Below are positions 1 through 5,536 of a stretch of 5,536 nt of DNA, piece by piece. This stretch comes from Pseudomonadota bacterium. GTDB lineage: Bacteria; Pseudomonadota; Alphaproteobacteria; Rhizobiales; Kaistiaceae. The notes below the pieces were generated by a model. It worked only from the letters and a program-made list of their open reading frames with translations, was not told the DNA's origin and ran no database searches. The stretch is taken from NCBI GenBank assembly GCA_023391905.1, contig JAEWAD010000094.1, forward strand, positions 1 through 5,536, written 5' to 3'. The position numbers and the translations under genes are program-made. Each line of letters opens with the position of its first letter. The first letter of the stretch is position 1.

Positions 1-1940
1 TCGCCGTCTACGAGATGGAGCAGGTGCTCATCGTCGGCGGCCTGACGCCGGTCGAGATCGCCGTGCTCGTGCTGTTCGCGCTGAATTTCGGCTGGATCGC
101 GATGGCCTTCTCCAGCGCGATCGCCGGCTATGGCGTCGTCATGGGCCGCCTGCACCGGCCGAAGCGGACCCCGGCCGGCCCGCTCGAGAGCCGGACGGCC
201 ATGCTGATGCCGACCTACAACGAGGACCCGTCGCGGGTCTTCGCCGCCGTCGAGGCGATGGCGACCGGGCTGGACGAGCTCCGCCAGGGGCCGGCCTTCG
301 ACTGGTTTATCCTGTCCGACACGACCGATCCCGACGTCGCCCTGCAGGAAGAGGCCGCGCTGCTGACGCTGCGCGCCCGCCTCGGCGACAGGGCGCGCGT
401 CTATTATCGCCGCCGCCGCAAGAACGTCGCCCGCAAGTCCGGCAACGTCGCCGATTTCTGCACCCGCTGGGGCTCCGCCTATGACCACATGCTGGTGCTC
501 GACGCCGACAGCCTGATCGCCCCCGAGACGATCGTCGAGCTGGCGCGCCGCATGGAAGAGGACCCCGACGCCGGCCTGATCCAGACGATCCCCGCGCTCG
601 TCAACGGCACCACCATCGTCGCGCGGCTGCAGCAGTTCGCCGGCCGCGTCTACGGCCCGATCGTCGGCGCCGGCCTCGCCTTCTGGACCGGCTCCGAGGG
701 CAATTACTGGGGCCACAACGCGATCATCCGCACCCGCGCCTTCATGGAATCGGCCGGCCTTCCCGACCTGCCGGGCAAGCCGCCCTTCGGCGGCCACATC
801 CTGAGCCACGATTTCGTCGAGGCCGCTCTGCTGCGCCGCGCCGGCTGGACCGTGCGCATCGCCGAGGACCTCGCCGGGTCCTACGAGGAGAGCCCGCCCT
901 CGATCATCGATCTCGCCGTGCGCGACCGGCGCTGGTGCCAGGGCAATCTGCAGCACATCTTCGTGCTGCCGGCGCGCGGCCTGCACTGGGTGAGCCGCAT
1001 CCACCTCCTGACCGGCATCGGCTCCTACCTCGCCTCGCCGCTCTGGCTGCTGCTGATCCTCGCCGGCCTGGTGCTGTCGCTGCAGGCGCACTTCATCCGG
1101 CCGGAATATTTCACCGAGGATTTCCAGCTCTTCCCGACCTGGCCGGTGATCGACGCCGAGCGCGCCTTGCGCCTGTTCGGCCTCACCATGGTCATCCTGT
1201 TCGGCCCGAAACTCCTCGGCCTGATCGCCTTCCTGCGCAACCGCGACGACCGCCGCACGGTCGGCGGCTTCCGCACGCTGGCGAGCTTCGTCTTCGAGAT
1301 CATCGTCTCGGCCCTGATCGCGCCGGTGATGATGCTGGTCCATACCGGCGCCATCGTGTCGATCCTGATCGGCCGCGATTCCGGCTGGAAGCCGCAGCGC
1401 CGCGACGATGGCGGCGTGCCGCTGCGCTCGCTGATCGTCCGCCACCGCTGGCACTTCCTGATGGGCGTGGCGCTGCTGCTCGCCGCCTCACTCGATAGCT
1501 GGGTGCTGGTGGCGTGGCTGTCGCCGGCGATCCTCGGCCTGCTGCTCGTCGTGCCGGTTTCCGGCTGGACCGGTTCGAATCGGGCCGGCCGCTTCATCCG
1601 CCGCATCGGCCTGCTGCGCACGCCGGAGGAAGTCGCCCCGCCCGCCGTGGCGGTCGACGCCGCCGCGATCCGTCCCGCCTACGAGGCGGCCATCGCCGCC
1701 GCCCCCGGTCTCGCGGCGATCGCCGGCGACGCGGAGCTGCGCGCAGTGCATCTCGCCCTGACGGACGCGGTGGCGGAGCGCCCGCGCGGCAAGATCGAGG
1801 CCATAGAGGCGCTCGCCGCGGCCAAGATCGAGGATGCCTCCAGCATCGAAGAGGCGGTGTCGTTCATGACACCGCAGGAGCGCGCCATGGTCATGGCAAC
1901 CCCGGCGCTCATAAGCCGGCTCAGTGCGCTCCCCGGCTGA
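1..1940 (+). CDS. opgH: Glucans biosynthesis glucosyltransferase H (OpgH/MdoH), 5' end probably cut by the window
   Basis: Inner-membrane family 2 glycosyltransferase that polymerises glucose from UDP-glucose into the beta-glucan backbone of osmoregulated periplasmic glucans and passes it across the membrane. Residues are numbered from the ATG at 15. A membrane helix lies at about 13-33. The cytoplasmic catalytic domain follows: PTYNED at 66-71, SD at 101-102, the DADS nucleotide-sugar/metal motif at 163-166, SHD at 264-266 (likely catalytic base region) and RDRRWCQGN at 303-311, the Q/RxxRW-type acceptor motif. Further helices lie near 333-356, 388-406, 423-452 and 478-515, then a soluble tail to 641. 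The frame stays open to base 3 (codons read A-V-Y-E before the Met), and E. coli OpgH (about 847 residues) has a longer N-terminus with another helix, so the true start is probably upstream; the ATG at 15 is only the first Met visible. In many bacteria opgG lies just upstream, here out of view. The family call is firm and the start is not. Confidence 0.92.
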   Translation, partial: AVYEMEQVLIVGGLTPVEIAVLVLFALNFGWIAMAFSSAIAGYGVVMGRLHRPKRTPAGPLESRTAMLMPTYNEDPSRVFAAVEAMATGLDELRQGPAFDWFILSDTTDPDVALQEEAALLTLRARLGDRARVYYRRRRKNVARKSGNVADFCTRWGSAYDHMLVLDADSLIAPETIVELARRMEEDPDAGLIQTIPALVNGTTIVARLQQFAGRVYGPIVGAGLAFWTGSEGNYWGHNAIIRTRAFMESAGLPDLPGKPPFGGHILSHDFVEAALLRRAGWTVRIAEDLAGSYEESPPSIIDLAVRDRRWCQGNLQHIFVLPARGLHWVSRIHLLTGIGSYLASPLWLLLILAGLVLSLQAHFIRPEYFTEDFQLFPTWPVIDAERALRLFGLTMVILFGPKLLGLIAFLRNRDDRRTVGGFRTLASFVFEIIVSALIAPVMMLVHTGAIVSILIGRDSGWKPQRRDDGGVPLRSLIVRHRWHFLMGVALLLAASLDSWVLVAWLSPAILGLLLVVPVSGWTGSNRAGRFIRRIGLLRTPEEVAPPAVAVDAAAIRPAYEAAIAAAPGLAAIAGDAELRAVHLALTDAVAERPRGKIEAIEALAAAKIEDASSIEEAVSFMTPQERAMVMATPALISRLSALPG

Positions 1941-1953
1941 AACGGCCGATTTT
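1934..1953 (+). terminator. Weak intrinsic-terminator-like hairpin at the opgH stop
   Basis: CGGCT (1934-1938) can pair with GGCCG (1944-1948), giving four G-C pairs and one T-G wobble around a GAAAC loop. A single A and then four T residues (1950-1953) follow directly. The hairpin overlaps the opgH stop codon at 1938-1940. The stem and T-tract are both short for a rho-independent terminator, so this may be chance in GC-rich DNA. Confidence 0.22.
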
Positions 1954-2003
1954 ACTCGCACTGCAACATAAAGCTTCGACCTTTTCGCAAGCGCACAAAC
2001 CTA

Positions 2004-2014
2004 GTAAGGCTTAC
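2004..2014. promoter_or_regulatory. Short palindrome GTAAGGCTTAC, possible operator
   Basis: The two 5-base arms GTAAG and CTTAC are exact reverse complements around one central base. With no loop it cannot form an RNA hairpin, so if functional it would be a site for a dimeric DNA-binding protein. It lies 54 bases before the pyc start, in the lower-GC part of the gap. A partial direct echo (CTAGTAAGG at 2001, CACTAAGG at 2018) surrounds it. It does not resemble the BioR biotin-regulator consensus I know from alphaproteobacteria. An 11-base palindrome could be chance. Confidence 0.18.
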
Positions 2015-2033
2015 CGCACTAAGGTTCGGTTGC

Positions 2034-2048
2034 GCGGCAAAGCGCCGC
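2034..2048 (+). promoter_or_regulatory. Small GC hairpin in the pyc leader, just before the ribosome binding site
   Basis: GCGGC (2034-2038) and GCCGC (2044-2048) are perfect complements around the five-base loop AAAGC. The stem ends eight bases before the G-rich ribosome binding site. There is no T-tract after it, so it is not a terminator. It could shape the 5' end of the pyc message, or be chance given the base composition. Confidence 0.22.
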
Positions 2049-2056
2049 TCACTGTT

Positions 2057-2064
2057 GGGGGAAA
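2057..2064 (+). promoter_or_regulatory. Ribosome binding site of pyc (GGGGGAAA)
   Basis: A run of five G then AAA ends three bases before the GTG start, with the G-run about six bases from it, a workable Shine-Dalgarno distance. It decides the start: reading upstream in the pyc frame, a TAA stop occurs at 2020-2022, and no ATG, GTG or TTG codon lies between that stop and the GTG at 2068. Confidence 0.6.
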
Positions 2065-2067
2065 TAC

Positions 2068-5000
2068 GTGGCTATCAAGAAAATCCTTGTCGCCAACCGG
2101 TCTGAGATCGCCATTCGCGTCTTCCGCGCGGCGAACGAACTGGGCCTGACGACCGTCGCGATCTTCGCCGAGGAAGACAAGCTCGCCCTGCATCGCTTCA
2201 AGGCCGACGAGTCCTACCAGGTCGGCAAGGGCCTCGGCCCGATCGAAGCCTATCTCAACATCCCCGACGTGATCCGCATCGCCCGCGAGGCGAAGGTCGA
2301 CGCCATCCATCCCGGCTACGGCCTCCTGGCCGAGAGCCCCGAATTCGCCGAGGCCTGCGCCGAGGCCGGCATCATCTTCATCGGCCCGTCGCCCGAGACG
2401 ATGCGCATGCTCGGCAACAAGGTCGCGGCCCGCAACCTGGCGATTGCCGCCGGCGTGCCGGTGATGCCGGCGACCGATCCGCTGCCGGACGTTGTCGAGG
2501 CCATCAAGGCCGAGGCCGCCCGCATCGGCTATCCGCTGATGCTGAAGGCCTCCTGGGGCGGCGGCGGTCGCGGCATGCGCGTCATCCGCGACGAGGAGAC
2601 GCTGCTCAAGGACGCCATCACGGCGCGTCGCGAGGCCAAGGCCGCCTTCGGCAAGGACGAGATCTATCTCGAGAAGCTGGTCGAGCGCGCCCGCCACGTC
2701 GAAGTGCAGATCCTCGGCGACCAGCACGGCAACATCGTCCATCTCTACGAGCGCGACTGCTCGGTGCAGCGCCGCCACCAGAAGGTGGTCGAGCGCGCGC
2801 CCGCGCCCTACCTCTCCGACGCCGAGCGCAAGGAGATCACCGACTACGGCGTGAAGATCGCCGAGGCGGCCGACTATTACGGCGCCGGCACGGTCGAGTT
2901 CCTGATGGATGCCGACACCGGCAAGTTCTACTTCATCGAGGTCAACCCGCGCATCCAGGTCGAGCACACCGTCACCGAGCAGGTGACCGGCATCGACATC
3001 GTCAAGGCGCAGATCCACATCGCCGAGGGCGCCGCCATCGGCACGCCGGAATCGGGCGTCCCGGCCCAGGCCGACATCCGCCTGAACGGCCATGCCCTGC
3101 AGTGCCGCATCACGACGGAAGATCCCGAGCAGAACTTCATCCCGGACTACGGCCGCATCACCGCCTACCGCGAGGCATCCGGCTTCGGCATCCGCCTCGA
3201 CGGCGGCACCGCCTATTCCGGCGCGGTTATCACCCGCTTCTATGATCCGCTGCTGGAGAAGATCACCGCCTGGGCGCCCTCGCCCGAGGAGGCAATCGCC
3301 CGCATGGACCGCGCGCTGCGCGAGTTCCGCATCCGCGGCGTGGCGACCAACCTGACCTTCGTCGCCAACATCATCAACCACCCGAGCTTCCGCGACAATT
3401 CCTACACGACGCGGTTCATCGACACGACGCCGGAGCTGTTCTCCTCCGTGCGCCGGCGCGACCGCGCCACCAAGCTCCTGAACTACATCGCCGACGTCAC
3501 GGTGAACGGCCATCCCGAGACCCGAGGCCGCATCAAGCCGAAGGCCGACGCGCTCGCCAAGGTGATCCCGCAATTCGCGGCCGAGCCGGCGCCCGGCACC
3601 AAGCAGTATCTCGACGCGCACGGCGCGGAAGCGCTCGCCAAGTGGATGCGCGCCGAGAAGCGCGTGCTCGTCACCGATACGACGATGCGCGACGCGCACC
3701 AGTCGCTGCTCGCGACCCGCATGCGCACGCATGACATCGTCGGCATCGCCGATTCCTATGCGCGCGGCCTGCCGGGCCTGCTCAGCCTCGAATGCTGGGG
3801 CGGCGCCACCTTCGACGTCTCGATGCGCTTCCTGACCGAGGATCCGTGGGAGCGGCTCGCCATGGTGCGCGAGCGCGCGCCGAACATCCTGCTGCAGATG
3901 CTGCTCAGGGGCGCCAACGGCGTCGGCTACACCAACTATGCCGACAACGTCGTCAAGTTCTTCGTCAAGCAGGCGGCCGCCGGCGGCGTCGACCTCTTCC
4001 GCGTGTTCGACTGCCTGAACTGGGTCGAGAACATGCGCGTCTCGATGGACGCGGTGCGCGAGGAGGGCAAGGTCCTCGAGGCGGCGATCTGCTACACCGG
4101 CGACATCCTCGATCCCGACCGCGCCAAGTACGACCTGAAGTACTATGTCGGCCTCGCCAAGGAGCTCGAGAAGGCCGGCGCCCACGTCATCGGCCTGAAG
4201 GACATGGCCGGCCTCCTGAAGCCGGCCGCCGCGCGCAAGCTGATCACCACGCTGCGTGAAGAAACCGAGCTACCGATCCACCTGCACACGCACGACACCT
4301 CCGGCATTTCGGCGGCGACGGTTCTGGCGGCGGTGGAAGCCGGCGTCGACGCCGTCGACGCGGCGATGGACGCGCTCTCCGGCCTGACCTCACAGCCCTG
4401 CCTCGGCTCGATCGTCGAGGCGCTCAAGGGCTCCGAGCGCGACACCGGCCTCGACACCGAGGCGATCCGCAAGATCTCGTTCTACTGGGAAGCGGTACGC
4501 GGCCAGTACGCCGCCTTCGAGAGCGATCTGAAGGCAGGCGCGTCGGAGGTCTACCTGCACGAGATGCCGGGCGGCCAGTTCACCAACCTGAAGGAACAGG
4601 CCCGCTCGCTCGGCCTCGACACGCGCTGGCACGAGGTGGCGCAGGCCTATGCCGACGTCAACCAGATGTTCGGCGACATCGTCAAGGTGACGCCCTCCTC
4701 CAAGGTCGTCGGCGACATGGCGCTGATGATGGTGTCGCAGAACCTCTCCGTCGCCGACGTCGAGAACCCGTCGAAGGACATCGCCTTCCCGGATTCGGTC
4801 GTGCAGATGATGCATGGCGATCTCGGCCAGCCGCCGGGCGGCTGGCCGGAAGGCATCCAGAAGAAGGCGCTGAAGGGCGCGGCGCCGTCGACCGCCCGCC
4901 CCGGCGCGCTGATTGCCGCCGCCGACCTCGAGGCCGAGCGCAAGGCGGCGCGCGAGAAGGTCGGCAATGGCGAGATCGACGACTTCCAGCTCGCCTCCTA

Positions 5001-5508
5001 CCTGATGTACCCGAAGGTCTTCACCGACTTCGCCAAGGGCCTGCAGAACTGGGGCCCGACAAGCGTGCTGCCGACGCCGGTCTATTTCTACGGCCTGCCG
5101 ATCGGCGAGGAGATCCTGGTCGAGCTCGAGACGGGCAAGACCATGGTGATCCGCATGCAGGCGATCGGCGATGCCGACGAGGAAGGCCTGATCCGCGTCT
5201 TCTTCGAGCTGAACGGCCAGCCGCGCGTCATCAAGGTCCCCGACCGTGCCAATTCCGGCAAGGTCGTCGCCAAGCGCAAGGCCGAGGACGGCAACCCGAA
5301 CCATGTCGCGGCGCCGATGCCGGGCGTCGTCTCGACGCTCGCCGTCAAGCCCGGCCAGACGGTCAAGGCCGGTGACGTGCTCCTGTCGATCGAGGCGATG
5401 AAGATGGAAACCGCCATCCACGCCGACCGCGACGGCACCATCGCCGAGGTCCTCGTCCACGCCGGCAGCCAGATCGATTCCAAGGATCTGCTGGTGGTGT
5501 TCGGCTAA
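2068..5508 (+). CDS. pyc: Pyruvate carboxylase, single-chain, biotin-dependent (GTG start)
   Basis: Cytosolic anaplerotic enzyme: pyruvate + bicarbonate + ATP gives oxaloacetate + ADP + phosphate via carboxybiotin, refilling the TCA cycle and feeding gluconeogenesis. At 1146 residues it is full length for the family. Domains: biotin carboxylase (about 1-455) with Lys118, Lys160, glycine-rich loop GGGGRGM at 164-170, Lys239, EVNPRIQVEH at 291-300 and Arg347; an allosteric linker (about 456-525) after Arg421/Arg423, with Asp465-Arg466; a carboxyltransferase barrel (about 530-820) with metal ligands Asp542 in DTTMRDAHQS, Lys711 in GLKDMAG (the lysine carboxylated in relatives), His740 and His742; Thr875, the catalytic-threonine equivalent; and a C-terminal biotinyl domain (about 1075-1146) with Lys1112 in EAMKMET. 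All catalytic and acetyl-CoA-site residues I can map from R. etli are present, so an active, acetyl-CoA-stimulated enzyme is inferred. It is complete, with no frameshift. Relative to R. etli it lacks about six residues near 54. Confidence 0.98.
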   Translation: MAIKKILVANRSEIAIRVFRAANELGLTTVAIFAEEDKLALHRFKADESYQVGKGLGPIEAYLNIPDVIRIAREAKVDAIHPGYGLLAESPEFAEACAEAGIIFIGPSPETMRMLGNKVAARNLAIAAGVPVMPATDPLPDVVEAIKAEAARIGYPLMLKASWGGGGRGMRVIRDEETLLKDAITARREAKAAFGKDEIYLEKLVERARHVEVQILGDQHGNIVHLYERDCSVQRRHQKVVERAPAPYLSDAERKEITDYGVKIAEAADYYGAGTVEFLMDADTGKFYFIEVNPRIQVEHTVTEQVTGIDIVKAQIHIAEGAAIGTPESGVPAQADIRLNGHALQCRITTEDPEQNFIPDYGRITAYREASGFGIRLDGGTAYSGAVITRFYDPLLEKITAWAPSPEEAIARMDRALREFRIRGVATNLTFVANIINHPSFRDNSYTTRFIDTTPELFSSVRRRDRATKLLNYIADVTVNGHPETRGRIKPKADALAKVIPQFAAEPAPGTKQYLDAHGAEALAKWMRAEKRVLVTDTTMRDAHQSLLATRMRTHDIVGIADSYARGLPGLLSLECWGGATFDVSMRFLTEDPWERLAMVRERAPNILLQMLLRGANGVGYTNYADNVVKFFVKQAAAGGVDLFRVFDCLNWVENMRVSMDAVREEGKVLEAAICYTGDILDPDRAKYDLKYYVGLAKELEKAGAHVIGLKDMAGLLKPAAARKLITTLREETELPIHLHTHDTSGISAATVLAAVEAGVDAVDAAMDALSGLTSQPCLGSIVEALKGSERDTGLDTEAIRKISFYWEAVRGQYAAFESDLKAGASEVYLHEMPGGQFTNLKEQARSLGLDTRWHEVAQAYADVNQMFGDIVKVTPSSKVVGDMALMMVSQNLSVADVENPSKDIAFPDSVVQMMHGDLGQPPGGWPEGIQKKALKGAAPSTARPGALIAAADLEAERKAAREKVGNGEIDDFQLASYLMYPKVFTDFAKGLQNWGPTSVLPTPVYFYGLPIGEEILVELETGKTMVIRMQAIGDADEEGLIRVFFELNGQPRVIKVPDRANSGKVVAKRKAEDGNPNHVAAPMPGVVSTLAVKPGQTVKAGDVLLSIEAMKMETAIHADRDGTIAEVLVHAGSQIDSKDLLVVFG

Positions 5509-5536
5509 GAGCTGCACGGGACGCGGCGCCTTAAGG
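5509..5536. other. Non-coding end of window after pyc, with a cut palindrome
   Basis: Only 28 bases follow the pyc stop. They end with GGCGCC (5525-5530) running into CCTTAAGG (5529-5536), an exact 8-base palindrome at the very edge. If the next bases were CGCC this would be one longer inverted repeat, but that lies outside the window. No gene or complete terminator is visible here. Confidence 0.3.

Larger units (their letters stand above)
1941..2067 (+). promoter_or_regulatory. Intergenic region and presumed pyc promoter/leader
   Basis: This gap between opgH and pyc is 127 bases. Counting bases 1951-2020 gives 33 G/C of 70 (47%), well below the flanking genes, which fits a promoter-bearing spacer. 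I looked for the alphaproteobacterial CTTGAC-type -35 and a -10 box. Loose matches exist (CTTCGA at 1974, CTTTTC at 1981, CTAGTA at 2001), but none pair at a 16-18 base spacing, so no specific promoter is called. That pyc has its own promoter is inferred from the spacing and composition. Confidence 0.4.

Noticed and set aside
1914..1938. Inverted repeat AGCCGG...CCGGCT at the end of opgH, considered as a terminator
   Set aside because: The six-base arms enclose a 13-base loop, lie inside coding sequence and are followed by 11 bases before any T residues, so it is not terminator-like. GCCGGC-type words are common throughout this DNA.
1514..2149. A 211-codon + strand frame crossing the end of opgH, the gap and the start of pyc
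   Set aside because: It is out of frame with both genes and gives an Arg/Ala/Pro-rich sequence typical of a shifted reading of GC-rich coding DNA. There is no sign of a frameshifted real gene.
2011..4185. A 724-codon open frame on the minus strand, opposite pyc
   Set aside because: It lies inside a well-supported gene and is a by-product of strong third-position G/C bias, which removes stop codons on the opposite strand. The translation is low-complexity (rich in Ala, Gly, Asp, Arg, Leu, Val), matches no family I recognise, and extends through the pyc start region.
4343..4378. Locally repetitive GTCGACGCC-like sequence in pyc
   Set aside because: It encodes the conserved VDAVDAAMDALSG segment of the carboxyltransferase domain. 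The repetition follows from the protein sequence plus codon bias.
4390..5517. A 375-codon open frame on the minus strand over the 3' end of pyc
   Set aside because: This is the same composition artefact: an Ala/Asp/Leu/Arg-rich translation with no recognisable domain or membrane pattern, fully antisense to conserved pyc domains.
1..5536. Searched by eye for a hidden system: CRISPR-like repeats, tRNA, insertion-sequence ends, toxin-antitoxin or phage genes
   Set aside because: Over 97% of the window is taken up by two conserved housekeeping-type genes, and the remaining gap has no room for a further gene. No regularly spaced repeats, cloverleaf-like sequence or terminal inverted repeats were seen.

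Overview
The window looks like ordinary chromosome from a GC-rich alphaproteobacterium, most likely of the Rhizobiales (Hyphomicrobiales) type. The grounds are the strong G/C bias at third codon positions, a single-chain pyruvate carboxylase that lines up residue for residue with the Rhizobium etli enzyme as I remember it, and an OpgH/MdoH glucosyltransferase of the shorter alphaproteobacterial form. Genus cannot be called from the sequence alone.

Layout: bases 1-1940 carry, on the + strand, a membrane glucosyltransferase of the OpgH/MdoH family, open at the left edge and therefore probably missing its extreme N-terminus. Bases 1941-2067 are a 127-base gap that is clearly less GC-rich than its surroundings. 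It contains a weak terminator-like hairpin at the opgH stop, a short palindrome, a small GC hairpin and the ribosome binding site of the next gene. Bases 2068-5508 are a complete pyruvate carboxylase gene (pyc) of 1146 codons that starts with GTG. The last 28 bases are non-coding and end in an 8-base palindrome cut by the window edge. No stretch over 300 bases lacks a gene.

The two genes point the same way but serve different processes. One makes the beta-glucan backbone of osmoregulated periplasmic glucans from UDP-glucose at the inner membrane. The other replenishes oxaloacetate from pyruvate in the cytosol. The gap, its lower GC content and the separate ribosome binding site suggest that pyc is transcribed from its own promoter, although read-through cannot be excluded.

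I found no mobile element, RNA gene, CRISPR array or evidence of an undescribed system. The points worth a second look are modest: a short deletion in the pyruvate carboxylase N-domain relative to R. etli, the structured pyc leader, and the cut palindrome at the right edge.
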